From positions 62,001 through 126,000 of the forward strand of contig NZ_VHKL01000006.1 of NCBI RefSeq assembly GCF_007474605.1: a DNA stretch of 64,000 nt, in the 5' to 3' direction. Position numbers and translations under genes: made by a program. The notes under the pieces were generated by a model. It was given only the letters and a program-made list of their open reading frames with translations. It was not told the origin of the DNA and ran no database searches. Each line of letters begins with the position of its first letter. Position 1 is the first letter of the stretch. The DNA comes from Rhodoligotrophos appendicifer (GTDB lineage: Bacteria; Pseudomonadota; Alphaproteobacteria; Rhizobiales; Im1). Below, in pieces: positions 1-8,982 of the stretch.

Positions 1-85
1 GAATCCTCTTTTCAGCCGCCTATCTGATGCTAAGAAGGCAGCGCATTCAAGGCGGGGCCCATCTTACGACCTCTGAAGGAGCGAC

Positions 86-1354
86 ATGAACGTCCTGGTG
101 ATCGGCTCCGGCGGCCGCGAACACGCCCTCTGCTGGGCGATTGGCGCGAGCCCTCTGGTAAATAGGCTCTTTTGCGCCCCCGGCAATGGCGGCATTGCGG
201 CGGTTGCAACCTGCGTAGAGCTCCCCGTCACCGATCATGCCGCCCTGATTGAGTTCTGCCGCGCGGAGACAATCGGCTTTGTCGTCGTCGGTCCGGAGAT
301 CCCGCTCGTGGCAGGCCTCGTCGATGATCTTGAGGCTGCGGGGATCAAGGCCTTCGGGCCCACCGCCTTGGCAGCACGGCTTGAGGGCTCGAAGGCCTTC
401 ACCAAGGAGCTCTGCGCCAGACAGAACATACCGACTGCAGGTTTTGCCCGGTTCACCGATCTTGTCGCCGCGAAAGCCTATCTCGCCGACCGGGCCCCGA
501 TTGTGATCAAGGCGGATGGGCTGGCAGCCGGCAAGGGCGTGGTCGTCGCCATGACCAGCGAGGAGGCCCACGCGGCAGTGGCCGACATGCTCGGCGGCCA
601 GTTCGGTGAAGCCGGCGCAGAGGTGGTCATCGAGGAGTATCTGGAGGGCGAGGAGGCGAGCTTTTTTGTCCTCGTTGATGGGAGCCACGCGCTGCCTCTT
701 GAGACGGCGCAGGATCACAAGCGCGTCGGCGATGGCGATACGGGGCCGAACACCGGCGGCATGGGTGCCTATTCGCCCGCCCCTGTGATGACACGCGAGA
801 TGATCGAGCGAACCATGCGCGAGATCATCCTGCCGACGGTCAACGGCATGGCCGAGGCCGGCACACCGTTCAAGGGCGTGCTCTATGCCGGCCTGATGAT
901 CACCGCCGAGGGCCCCAAGCTCATCGAATACAATGTCCGCTTCGGCGATCCCGAATGCCAGGTGCTGATGATGCGACTCAAATCCGACATCGTCCCCGCC
1001 CTTATCGCGAGCCGCGATGGGGAGCTCGCCAATTTCGACTTGCGCTGGCATGCCGAGCCGGCTCTGACCGTGGTCATGGCGGCGAAGGGCTATCCCGGAG
1101 ATTTCCAGCGACGCACACCGATCACAGGTCTGGAGGAGGCCGGCAAAGTTGAAGGCGTGCAGATCTTCCATGCGGGCACGGTGCGGGAAGGTGACAGGAT
1201 CCTTGCCAATGGCGGCCGGGTCCTGAACGTGACCGCGACGGGCGGAACCCTCGCTGAGGCCCAGGCGCGCGCCTACCGGGCGGTGGATCTCATCGACTGG
1301 CCGGAAGGCTTTTGTCGTCGCGATATCGGTTGGCGCGCCGTCTCCTTGGGATAG
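86..1354 (+). CDS. purD: phosphoribosylamine--glycine ligase (GAR synthetase)
   Basis: This enzyme joins 5-phosphoribosylamine to glycine using ATP, the second step of purine synthesis, in the cytosol. The 422-aa length is normal for PurD. The N-terminal domain opens with [11 protein letters not shown], typical of the family. An ATP-grasp domain spans roughly residues 100-295 and includes [12 protein letters not shown] and the metal-binding stretch [10 protein letters not shown]. The C-terminal GARS domain follows. GAAGGAG stands 6 nt before the ATG and supports the start. The next gene begins 33 bp downstream on the same strand, so a short operon is possible. The identification is secure. 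Confidence 0.96.
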   Translation: MNVLVIGSGGREHALCWAIGASPLVNRLFCAPGNGGIAAVATCVELPVTDHAALIEFCRAETIGFVVVGPEIPLVAGLVDDLEAAGIKAFGPTALAARLEGSKAFTKELCARQNIPTAGFARFTDLVAAKAYLADRAPIVIKADGLAAGKGVVVAMTSEEAHAAVADMLGGQFGEAGAEVVIEEYLEGEEASFFVLVDGSHALPLETAQDHKRVGDGDTGPNTGGMGAYSPAPVMTREMIERTMREIILPTVNGMAEAGTPFKGVLYAGLMITAEGPKLIEYNVRFGDPECQVLMMRLKSDIVPALIASRDGELANFDLRWHAEPALTVVMAAKGYPGDFQRRTPITGLEEAGKVEGVQIFHAGTVREGDRILANGGRVLNVTATGGTLAEAQARAYRAVDLIDWPEGFCRRDIGWRAVSLG

Positions 1355-1387
1355 ACAGAAATAGGCAGCCGTTGCAGAAGGAGTGTC

Positions 1388-2299
1388 ATGGAGGAACTTT
1401 TTCCCGGCTTTGAGGAACGTCGCGTCGAGACTTTCGGCGCGGAGATCAACTTGCGGGTCGGTGGCTCGGGGCCTCCTCTGGTGCTGCTGCACGGCTATCC
1501 CCAGACCCACGCCTGCTGGCATGGGGTGGCAGCGAGGCTTGCTGACCGCTTCACATTGGTTCTCCCGGATCTCCGCGGTTATGGCAAATCCTCCTGTCCC
1601 ACCAACGACCCGGATAACTTCACCTATTCCAAGCGCGCCATGGCGCAAGACATCCTGCAGGTCATGCACAAGCTGGGCTTCGAGCGCTTCGGCGTCGTGG
1701 GCCATGATCGCGGTGCCCGCGTGGCCTACCGCCTGGCCCTTGATGAGCCGGCTGCAATATCCGGTCTTGCCGTCCTCGACATCGTGCCCACTTTGGAGAC
1801 ATGGGAATCCATGAAGGGCGCCGGGGCCGCGGCCATGGGCGCCTACCACTGGCTGTTCCTCGCTCAGCCCTTTCCTCTGCCTGAAATGCTCATCGAGCAG
1901 CGGGCGACGGAGTTCCTCGACTACACGCTTGCAAGCTGGTCGGGCACTAAGGATCTGAGCCCCTTCAATGCCGTGGCACTCGCCAGCTACCGCCTCGCAT
2001 TCTCTATTCCCCCGCATATTCATGCGACCTGCTGTGATTATCGCGCCGGCCAGACCTATGATCTTGAGGCCGACAAGGTTGACCGCGCGGCGGGTCGCAA
2101 GGTGCAATGCCCTGTCGTGTCGCTCTGGGGCAACAAGGGTTTTGCGGCCGAAGGCGGGACACCTGTGGATGTTTGGCGGCAATGGGCTGATGACGTTGAA
2201 GGCTTTCCCTTGCCCTGCGGACATTTTCTTCCCGAGGAGCGATCCGACGACGTCGCCGACCACCTCCTTGCCTTTTTCCAAGCAGATGAGACAGCATGA
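1388..2299 (+). CDS. alpha/beta hydrolase, haloacetate/fluoroacetate dehalogenase-like
   Basis: This 303-aa alpha/beta hydrolase has an aspartate nucleophile in GHDRGARVAYR, not a serine. That arrangement is typical of haloacetate dehalogenases and epoxide hydrolases. The two arginines after the Asp (DRGAR) correspond to those that bind the carboxylate in fluoroacetate dehalogenase. The oxyanion region (HGYPQTH), DLRGYGKSS, a YHWLFLAQP cap segment and a C-terminal catalytic His in CGHFLPEE also fit that subgroup. It therefore probably releases halide from, or hydrolyses, a small substrate, but the substrate is inferred. Its stop overlaps the next start as ATGA, so the two are translationally coupled. 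Confidence 0.8.
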   Translation: MEELFPGFEERRVETFGAEINLRVGGSGPPLVLLHGYPQTHACWHGVAARLADRFTLVLPDLRGYGKSSCPTNDPDNFTYSKRAMAQDILQVMHKLGFERFGVVGHDRGARVAYRLALDEPAAISGLAVLDIVPTLETWESMKGAGAAAMGAYHWLFLAQPFPLPEMLIEQRATEFLDYTLASWSGTKDLSPFNAVALASYRLAFSIPPHIHATCCDYRAGQTYDLEADKVDRAAGRKVQCPVVSLWGNKGFAAEGGTPVDVWRQWADDVEGFPLPCGHFLPEERSDDVADHLLAFFQADETA

Positions 2300-3393
2300 C
2301 TGAGAAGAGAACAGACCGCATCGATCGGCAAAAGGAATTTTCAGGCGTTGACGAGGTGCGGGCGGCCCACCGCTTCGATGAAGCAGCCCTCGCTGCCTAT
2401 ATGGCCGATCATGTCGAGGGCTTTCGCGGGCCTCTGCAGGTGGAGCAGTTCAAGGGCGGACAGTCGAATCCAACTTATCGCCTCTCTGCCCCCTCCGGTC
2501 GTTACGTTCTGCGCCGCAAACCGCCGGGCAAGCTGCTTCCCTCCGCCCATGCCGTAGACCGCGAATACAAGGTGATCTCGGCCCTCCATGCCCAGGGGTT
2601 TCCAGTAGCTCGCCCCGTCGTGCTGTGCGAGGACGACGCCGTCATCGGCACCGCCTTCTATGTCATGGATTTCGTTGATGGCCGCGTCTTCTGGGAACCC
2701 TCCGCCCCCGGCATCGGCCGCGAGGAGCGCGCCGCTCTCTATGATGGCTTGAACGCGACCATCGCGCAGCTCCACAGCTATGATCATCAAGCGATCGGCC
2801 TCGGCAGCTTTGGCCGTCCCGAGGGCTATGTCGCTCGCCAGATCAAGCGCTGGTCGGAGCAGTACAAAGCCTCCGCGACCGCCAGCATCCCCGCTATGGA
2901 CCGTCTGATGGACTGGCTGCCTGGCGCCTGTCCGGCGACAACCGACGCCGCCATTGTTCACGGCGACTTTCGGCTCGACAACACCATCATCGCGCCGGGC
3001 AAACCGAAAATTTTGGCCGTGCTCGATTGGGAGCTCTCGACCATCGGCGATCCGATTGCCGACTTTACCTACCACCTGATGCAATGGCGCATGCCGCCAT
3101 CGGAAACCGGCGCCGGCGTCGGCACCCTGGTCGGTCATGACCTGAATGCCTTGGGCCTGCCGAGCCTCGAAGACTATATCGAGCGTTATTGCGAACGCAC
3201 CGGGCGGCAGGGCATTGCCGAGATCGACTTCTATCTCGCTTACAACTTCTTCCGCATGGCCGCGATCTTTCAGGGCATTGTCGGGCGCGTTCGCGATGGC
3301 ACGGCGGCCAATCCTAAGGCCGCCGCCATGGCGACCCAGGTTGCGCCTATGGCGGAGGTCGCCTGGACCTATGCCAAGGCAGCCGGCGCCTGA
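2296..3393 (+). CDS. phosphotransferase family protein (APH/ACAD10-11 type)
   Basis: This 365-aa protein is of the aminoglycoside phosphotransferase/choline kinase fold. The catalytic loop is visible as IVHGDFRLDN, and the metal-binding aspartate lies in AVLDWELSTIGDP. The N-terminal lobe has an ATP-binding segment with YVLRRKPPGKLLPSAH, as in the COG3173 group related to the kinase domain of ACAD10/ACAD11. Members of that group are thought to phosphorylate hydroxyl groups, including hydroxyacyl-CoAs, rather than antibiotics. The start overlaps the preceding hydrolase stop by 4 nt, so the two probably act together. The physiological substrate is unknown. Confidence 0.85.
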   Translation: MTEKRTDRIDRQKEFSGVDEVRAAHRFDEAALAAYMADHVEGFRGPLQVEQFKGGQSNPTYRLSAPSGRYVLRRKPPGKLLPSAHAVDREYKVISALHAQGFPVARPVVLCEDDAVIGTAFYVMDFVDGRVFWEPSAPGIGREERAALYDGLNATIAQLHSYDHQAIGLGSFGRPEGYVARQIKRWSEQYKASATASIPAMDRLMDWLPGACPATTDAAIVHGDFRLDNTIIAPGKPKILAVLDWELSTIGDPIADFTYHLMQWRMPPSETGAGVGTLVGHDLNALGLPSLEDYIERYCERTGRQGIAEIDFYLAYNFFRMAAIFQGIVGRVRDGTAANPKAAAMATQVAPMAEVAWTYAKAAGA

Positions 3394-3399
3394 CGTCGG

Positions 3400-4305
3400 A
3401 TGCCGGCAGCGCGCGAAATACCCCGCATCGGGCTCGCCTTGGGCGGCGGCGGTGCGCGTGGCTTGGCGCATATCATCATCCTTGAGGCCTTCGACGAGTT
3501 GGGGCTGCGTCCGGCCCGCATTGTCGGTACCAGCATCGGGGCCCTGATCGGCGCCGCCTATGCTGCGGGCTTTACTGCCGCGGAAATCCGGGCCCATGCG
3601 GAGGGGCTGCTGATCAACCGGCGCGAGCTGGTGCGCCGCGTGTTGGCAGACCGTGAAACGAGCCTTTTGCAGTTCTTTGGCTTTCGTCCCCTGTCTGGTT
3701 CCGTGGTCGACGGGCGCATATTGGCTCGTGCCGTCCTGCCCGAAGGAATGCCGAATGATTTCAAGGATCTTCACATCCCCTTCATGGCGATGGCGACCGA
3801 CTTCTACGGCCGGTGCGAACATCCTCTGACGGAGGGACCGCTGATTCCTGCCTTGGCGGCGAGCATGGCATTACCCGGTCTCATCTCCCCGCAGCGCATC
3901 GCCAACATTGTGCTGGTTGATGGTGGCATCACCAATCCGCTTCCCTTCGACCGTTTGGGTGATGTCGACGTCACCATCGCGGTGGATGTCACAGGACGTC
4001 CCATCGGCAGTGGCGACCGGTTGCCCACTGGACCCGAATTGTGGTTCCGCTCCTCCATGATCATGCAGCACCTCATCGTGACGGCAAAGCTTGAGCGCAG
4101 CCCGCCGGACATTCTGGTCGTTCCCGAAGTGGACCAGGTCAAGGTTCTCGAATTTCTAAAGGTGCAGCAGATCTTGAAGGCGACCGAGCCGGCCAAGGAG
4201 GAGCTGAAGCGTAAACTTTCAGCACTTCTCCCTAAGCCGACTCGGCGCCGCGCGGTCAGTCCTCGACGAAGCTCCGCTGGAAAGCGGCAATCAACGGATC
4301 CATGA
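3400..4305 (+). CDS. patatin-like phospholipase family protein (RssA-type)
   Basis: This 301-aa patatin-domain hydrolase carries all three family signatures. The oxyanion hole is LGGGGARGLAH near residue 15, the nucleophile elbow is GTSIG near residue 45, and the Asp of the Ser-Asp dyad is in VDGGITNPLPF. Members hydrolyse acyl esters of membrane or storage lipids. It follows the phosphotransferase gene by 6 bp, so the three + strand genes from 1388 probably form one unit. Its 3' end overlaps the convergent type I secretion adaptor gene by 50 bp. The tail is basic (RRRAVSPRRSS) and probably disordered. Confidence 0.87.
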   Translation: MPAAREIPRIGLALGGGGARGLAHIIILEAFDELGLRPARIVGTSIGALIGAAYAAGFTAAEIRAHAEGLLINRRELVRRVLADRETSLLQFFGFRPLSGSVVDGRILARAVLPEGMPNDFKDLHIPFMAMATDFYGRCEHPLTEGPLIPALAASMALPGLISPQRIANIVLVDGGITNPLPFDRLGDVDVTIAVDVTGRPIGSGDRLPTGPELWFRSSMIMQHLIVTAKLERSPPDILVVPEVDQVKVLEFLKVQQILKATEPAKEELKRKLSALLPKPTRRRAVSPRRSSAGKRQSTDP

Positions 4306-5611
4306 TGTAGCGCATGACCGTGCGCGCACCCGTGGTGATTGCGGCATCGGCCGGCATCCCGGGCAACAATTCGATTGCCGGCTGGATCTTGCCCATCTCG
4401 TGCTGCGAGACCTCAACTTTTCCGGAATAGAAGCTTGCACCCGTATTGGGATCGGACGTCGCATCGGGCGCCACATAGATCACCCTGCCCTTGATCCGTG
4501 GCATGCTGCGTTGCTTGAACGCGGTGAAGTGCACCAAAGCTTCCTGGCCCACCCTCACGACGTCGATGTCGATCGGGGCGATCCTCACATCGATGATCAG
4601 TTTCTCGAAATCGGGGACAATGTCCAAGATAGGGGCGCCTGGGGGAATGACGCCGCCGATGGTGTGGAATTTCAAATTGACCACTGTCCCGCCCACCGGA
4701 GCCACGATTTTTGTCCGCGACACCACATCCGCCGTCGCCGAGAGCCTGCTGTCGAGTGAGGCGAGTTCCTTTTCCACTTCGGCGAGTTGGCTGGATGCCT
4801 TGTCACGGAACTCGGCCTCGACCCCGATGATTTGAAAGTTCGCCTCTCCGATCTGCTGTTCAGCCGAGGCGAGCGAGGCTTTGGCGGAGGAAAGCGCCCC
4901 TTCGAACTGGGCCTTTCCGCGCTGCAGCTCCAGGAGGCGGGTTCGCCGTTCGAGGCCTTTGGAGACGAGCCCCTGGGCCGTGTCGAGTTCCTGGGAAAGA
5001 AGGGCCAGCTGGCGGCCGGTGCTCTCGACCTCTGCCTTGCGCCCGACGATCTGCTCGTTGAGTTGCGCGATCCTTTGCTCGAGCACCTTTTTTTGTCCAT
5101 CGAGGGTCTCCCGCCGCAGCTGAAACAGCCGCTTCTGGGATGTGACGATCTCTTCGACCTTGGTCTGCCGTTTGGCGGCCTCTTCGAGCCACTGCGGGAA
5201 GACCAGGGGCCGTCCCATGATTTCCGCATCCAGCCTGATCGCGGCCGCCGAGGTCGCATATCGCTGCATCTGCACCACGTCGAGATTGGCCGTGTCACGA
5301 GTATTGTCGAGGATGATGAGGGGTTGCCCGCTGCGGACCTTGTCGCCGTCGGAGACCAGGATCTTGGCGATGATGCCTCCCTCGAGATGCTGGACGGTGC
5401 GCCGGTAGCCTTCAGGGCTTACGATCCCTGGCGCCAGGGCGGCACTGGCCAGCGGTGCGATGGCGGCCCATGCACCAGCGCCAAATACGAAGATGCCGAC
5501 GATCGCGATTCCCAGCGCACTGATCTTTCCAAGCGACCTGAGATTGGCGGCCAGCTCTTTGCGGCCGTCCTCCGAAACGTCCGAAGCCGGGGAATTAGGA
5601 GCGGATGCCAT
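4256..5611 (-). CDS. type I secretion membrane fusion protein (HlyD/PrtE family)
   Basis: This is the periplasmic adaptor of a type I secretion system, linking an inner-membrane ABC exporter to a TolC-type channel. The chosen start (MASAPNSPAS) gives 451 aa and overlaps the upstream ABC gene by 17 bp. A longer frame up to 5725 would bury too much of that gene. One TM helix (LGIAIVGIFVFGAGAW) follows a short cytosolic N-terminus. A long alpha-helical hairpin rich in Gln, Glu and Lys covers about residues 120-300. A lipoyl/barrel region with APVGGTVVNLKFHTIGGVI and the C-terminal family tail follow. The 3' end is antisense to the patatin gene. Confidence 0.9.
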   Translation of the reverse strand: MASAPNSPASDVSEDGRKELAANLRSLGKISALGIAIVGIFVFGAGAWAAIAPLASAALAPGIVSPEGYRRTVQHLEGGIIAKILVSDGDKVRSGQPLIILDNTRDTANLDVVQMQRYATSAAAIRLDAEIMGRPLVFPQWLEEAAKRQTKVEEIVTSQKRLFQLRRETLDGQKKVLEQRIAQLNEQIVGRKAEVESTGRQLALLSQELDTAQGLVSKGLERRTRLLELQRGKAQFEGALSSAKASLASAEQQIGEANFQIIGVEAEFRDKASSQLAEVEKELASLDSRLSATADVVSRTKIVAPVGGTVVNLKFHTIGGVIPPGAPILDIVPDFEKLIIDVRIAPIDIDVVRVGQEALVHFTAFKQRSMPRIKGRVIYVAPDATSDPNTGASFYSGKVEVSQHEMGKIQPAIELLPGMPADAAITTGARTVMRYIMDPLIAAFQRSFVED

Positions 5612-7361
5612 GGCCAAAACCTGGTGCGATGTGACCGGGACCGGCCGCCGGTCTGCGGCCGTTGTGTTGCTGCGGCGGAGGCGATGGTTCCACCGGTCTC
5701 CCACTGATGTTGGCCATGATCTCATCCCGCGGTCCGATCATGGCGACCTGACCGTCCGTCATGACCAGCAGGCGATCGGCGGGCGAGAGGATCTGCGGCC
5801 GATGCGCCACTACGATGATGGTCACCCCGAGCTGCTTCAGATTTTCCAGAGACTTGATCAGCATCCCTTCTCCTTCCGCATCGAGATTGGCATTGGGCTC
5901 ATCCAGGATGAGGATTTTGGGCTGTCCGAAGAGTGCACGCGCCAGCCCGACTCGCTGCCGCTGGCCACCGGAGAGTTGGACCCCGCCTTCCCCCAACAGG
6001 GTCTCGTATCCCTGCGGCAGCCTTAGGATCAGGTCATGCACCCCCGCTAGGCGGGCGCATTCCACGATTTGGTAGGATTCGGCAGGACCCATCCGGGCGA
6101 TGTTTTCAGCGACCGTTCCGGTGAACAGATCCACCACCTGCGGAAGATAGCCGAGATGGGGACCAATCTGCTCATGATGCCAGTGCGCCAGGTCGGCGCC
6201 GTCGTAGCGGACGCTGCCGCCGCTCGGCGTGAGGACGCCGATCATGAGCTTGCACAGCGTGCTCTTGCCCGAAGCAGACGGGCCGATGACGCCCAGCATC
6301 TCTCCTGGATTGATGGTGAGGTTGACCCCTTTGATGATGGGCGGAATGTGGGGGTTGGGCTGGAACACCACACGCTCCATGTCGATGCGACCACTGGGCG
6401 GCGGCAGCTGTACGCCCTTTGCCCGGGGCGGCGCCTTTTCGAAGGCCGCTTTGATGGTATCGAAGGCTTGCTTCGCGCTGATGAACTGCCGCCAGGCTGC
6501 GATCGACTGTTCGACGGGCATGAGGGCTCTGGCCAGGATCATCGAACCGGCGATCATGCCGCCTCCCGTCAGTTGCCCCTTGAGGACAAGATAGGCGCCC
6601 AGGGCCAGGACCAGGATCTGCGCGACGAGCCGAATGAATTTGGAGATGCCCGAGATGAGGCTGCCCCGGTCGGCGGCGAGTTCCTGCACCTTGAGCGCGC
6701 CTTCCGCACTGGTCCGCCAGCGCGCCATGATGTTGGTGAATAGGCCCATGGCTTGCACGGTTTCCGCATGCCGAACCGCCGACTCGGCAAGCCTATACGC
6801 GGCCGCGAGATGATTGGCAGCATTGGCGGCGGGCACCTTCTGCATCCGGTGGTTGGCAAGGGCCAGTCCCAGCAGAATCACGGCAAAGGCGAGTGCCGTC
6901 ATGCCGAGCCACGGATGGAGGATCCACAAGACCACTGTAAAAAACGGCGTCCAGGGCGCATCGAAGAGCGGCGCGATGAGAGGGCCGCCGACGAAATTCC
7001 GGATTTGCCCAAGATCTCTTAAGGGCTGGATCCCGATGGGCTGCATCGTCGTCGCGCTGTCCACCGCCGCTTGGACCAGTTGCGGAGCGATTTGCCGCTC
7101 GAACCGGGTCCCGACGCGGGTTAGTAGATTCGTTCGGATACTGTCGATGATACTCATGATGACGAAAGCAAATACGGCTGCGATCGTCAGGAATATCAGC
7201 GTATCCACATGTGAACTTGATAAAACTCTATCGAATATTTGATAGCTATATAGAGGAGAAACCAGCACCAGTATATTTATGCAGAAACTGAAAAGGGCAG
7301 CAATTAACAGCCATACTTTGAGAGAACTGAGGATCTGTCCCGGACGGTTACTCTTTGACAT
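5595..7361 (-). CDS. type I secretion ABC transporter, permease/ATPase (PrtD family)
   Basis: This 588-aa fused membrane and ATPase subunit energises export of an unfolded protein through a type I channel. The N-terminal half holds about six TM segments, starting with LLIAALFSFCINILVLVSPLY. The nucleotide-binding domain has Walker A GPSASGKST, the signature LSGGQRQRVGLARAL, Walker B ILILDEPN and the H-loop VVAHRP. There is no C39 peptidase domain, so the substrate is probably an RTX-like or heme-acquisition protein with an uncleaved C-terminal signal. No such substrate gene and no tolC gene is next to it. It is translationally coupled to the adaptor gene downstream. Confidence 0.92.
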   Translation of the reverse strand: MSKSNRPGQILSSLKVWLLIAALFSFCINILVLVSPLYSYQIFDRVLSSSHVDTLIFLTIAAVFAFVIMSIIDSIRTNLLTRVGTRFERQIAPQLVQAAVDSATTMQPIGIQPLRDLGQIRNFVGGPLIAPLFDAPWTPFFTVVLWILHPWLGMTALAFAVILLGLALANHRMQKVPAANAANHLAAAYRLAESAVRHAETVQAMGLFTNIMARWRTSAEGALKVQELAADRGSLISGISKFIRLVAQILVLALGAYLVLKGQLTGGGMIAGSMILARALMPVEQSIAAWRQFISAKQAFDTIKAAFEKAPPRAKGVQLPPPSGRIDMERVVFQPNPHIPPIIKGVNLTINPGEMLGVIGPSASGKSTLCKLMIGVLTPSGGSVRYDGADLAHWHHEQIGPHLGYLPQVVDLFTGTVAENIARMGPAESYQIVECARLAGVHDLILRLPQGYETLLGEGGVQLSGGQRQRVGLARALFGQPKILILDEPNANLDAEGEGMLIKSLENLKQLGVTIIVVAHRPQILSPADRLLVMTDGQVAMIGPRDEIMANISGRPVEPSPPPQQHNGRRPAAGPGHIAPGFGHGIRS

Positions 7362-7660
7362 CTTCCATCCACGTTACAAACAAGCCGGACATCACTGCGA
7401 CAGCGAAGGCATAAAGTCAGGCCCCCATCTGCATTCAGCGCGAACGGGAATCTTCCCTCATCGGCTGCCGAAGATAGCCTGGAGACAAATAACAAAAAGT
7501 GCATAGAAAACTTTTATTCAATTTTAGATTGTACACGAGTGAGACCTGTCCCGTCGGCCATGCCTCCGCCGTCGTCGACCGTCACCGTTAATGAAGCTCA
7601 ACAACCAGAGTTTTTCGACGAAAGCGTGTCGAAATTAATCACTCGAGCCATGGTTGCGCC
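7362..7660. other. intergenic region upstream of the type I secretion genes
   Basis: These 299 bases separate the divergently read type I transporter start (7361) from the tadA stop (7661). They include an AT-rich patch at about 7,490-7,545 that probably holds the - strand promoter of the secretion genes, but I could not fix clear -35 and -10 boxes. Short open frames here lack ribosome sites and look accidental. Confidence 0.4.
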
Positions 7661-8122
7661 TTAGCGCCTGCGGGCTTGGAAAAACGTCTGCAAAAGGTCC
7701 CTCGCAGCCGTCTCGGCGATTCCGCCGTATACCTCCGGGCAGTGATGACACGTGGCCTGTGCAAAAATCCGTGCACCGTTTTCGACGCCTCCCATGCGCA
7801 GGTCTGTGGCGCCGAAATAGAGCCGCCGGATCCTCGCGAAGGAGATCGCGGTGGCGCACATGGCACAGGGTTCCAGCGTGACATAGAGATCGCAGCCGAC
7901 GAGCCGCTCTGAATCTAAGGTCGAGCAGGCCTTCCGGATGGCCAGGAGCTCCGCATGCGCCGTGGGGTCCTTCAGCTCCAGTGTGCGATTGCGTGCGACG
8001 GCCAGTACTACACCCTGGGCCCCGACCACCACCGCACCCACGGGCACTTCCCCGGCATCCGCAGCCTCTCGCGCCGCTTCGAGAGCAATCCCCATGAACG
8101 GAAAGTGATTGAGGTGAGCCAT
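7661..8122 (-). CDS. tadA: tRNA-specific adenosine deaminase / nucleoside deaminase
   Basis: This 153-aa zinc-dependent deaminase is of the TadA type. It converts adenosine 34 of tRNA-Arg(ACG) to inosine, needed to read CGN codons. The zinc ligands and proton shuttle are visible in TAHAELLA (His and catalytic Glu) and EPCAMC (two Cys). The segment VGAVVV precedes them, as in the family. A related nucleoside or guanine deaminase role cannot be fully excluded from sequence, but length and motifs fit TadA. It is divergent from the rRNA pseudouridine synthase gene with only 38 bp between starts, so the two promoters overlap. Confidence 0.88.
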   Translation of the reverse strand: MAHLNHFPFMGIALEAAREAADAGEVPVGAVVVGAQGVVLAVARNRTLELKDPTAHAELLAIRKACSTLDSERLVGCDLYVTLEPCAMCATAISFARIRRLYFGATDLRMGGVENGARIFAQATCHHCPEVYGGIAETAARDLLQTFFQARRR

Positions 8123-8160
8123 GAAGTGCCTTTTGCCAGGACGCGTGCTAAGAGGCCTTC

Positions 8161-8982
8161 ATGACGAACCCGACGCCCAAGACATCGCCAGAGACGCCCC
8201 CGGGCGACCGCATCGCCAAAGTGATCGCCCGAGCCGGAATTTGTTCCAGGCGGGAGGCCGAACAACTGATCGCCGCCGGCCGCGTCGTCGTCAATGGTAA
8301 AGTGCTGAGCACCCCGGCCCTCAACGTGACCGGCGACGACAAGATCGTGGTCGATGGCAAGGCCATAGGCCAGCGCGAACGCGCCCGCCTCTGGCGCTAC
8401 CACAAGCCCAGCGGCCTGGTCACGACCCACCGCGACCCCGAGGGCCGTTCTACGGTTTTTGACCATCTGCCCGATAGCCTGCCGCGAGTGATTTCGATCG
8501 GCCGCCTCGACATCACCTCCGAGGGCCTGCTGCTGTTGACCAACGATGGCGAGCTGGCACGTCGTCTGGAGCTTCCCGCGACCGGCTGGACCCGCCGTTA
8601 CCGCGTGCGGGCCTATGGCAAGATCGACCAGCCGACCCTGGACAAGCTCGCCAAGGGCGTGCGGGTGGCCGGCATCGACTACGGGCCCATAGAGGCCAAG
8701 CTGGAGCGTGAGCAGCGCGACAATCTCTGGCTGACCATGGTACTCCGCGAGGGCAAGAACCGCGAGATCCGCAAAGTCCTTGACCATATCGGCCTCACCG
8801 TAAATCGTCTGATCCGCGTGTCCTACGGCCCCTTCCAGCTCGGTGACCTGGCGCGTGAGATGGTCGAGGAGGTCCCGCGCAAGGTCCTGCGCGATCAGTT
8901 GGGCCAGCGCCTCGCCGCAGGCTTGGAGGGATTAGAGCAGCCAAGGGCGGAACGGGATGCGGATCGTCGGCGGCAAAAATAA
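8161..8982 (+). CDS. rluB: rRNA pseudouridine synthase (RsuA/RluB family)
   Basis: This 273-aa enzyme isomerises a specific uridine to pseudouridine in rRNA. The N-terminal S4 RNA-binding domain (RIAKVIARAGICSRREAE) occupies about residues 15-65. The catalytic domain contains the conserved Asp in GRLDITSEGLLLLTNDG. KNREIRKVLDHIGL is the usual C-terminal core motif of the RluB/RsuA group. RluB acts at U2605 of 23S rRNA in E. coli, and that assignment here rests on family resemblance. The gene overlaps rsmD by 26 bp, so two ribosome-modifying enzymes are co-expressed. Confidence 0.9.
   Translation: MTNPTPKTSPETPPGDRIAKVIARAGICSRREAEQLIAAGRVVVNGKVLSTPALNVTGDDKIVVDGKAIGQRERARLWRYHKPSGLVTTHRDPEGRSTVFDHLPDSLPRVISIGRLDITSEGLLLLTNDGELARRLELPATGWTRRYRVRAYGKIDQPTLDKLAKGVRVAGIDYGPIEAKLEREQRDNLWLTMVLREGKNREIRKVLDHIGLTVNRLIRVSYGPFQLGDLAREMVEEVPRKVLRDQLGQRLAAGLEGLEQPRAERDADRRRQK

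Noticed and set aside
47-2281. A 744-codon open frame on the - strand opposite purD and the hydrolase
   Set aside because: It is a GC-driven shadow. The + strand genes carry clear family motifs, and the - strand translation resembles no protein.
2341-3822. Long - strand frame opposite the phosphotransferase and patatin
   Set aside because: The + strand reading has HGDFRLDN and GTSIG motifs; the - strand frame has none.
7304-7504. A 66-codon - strand frame upstream of the type I transporter
   Set aside because: It overlaps the transporter start in another frame and has no ribosome site or motif.
8008-8787. A 259-codon - strand frame across tadA and rluB
   Set aside because: It is antisense to the catalytic domain of the pseudouridine synthase and joins unrelated frames.
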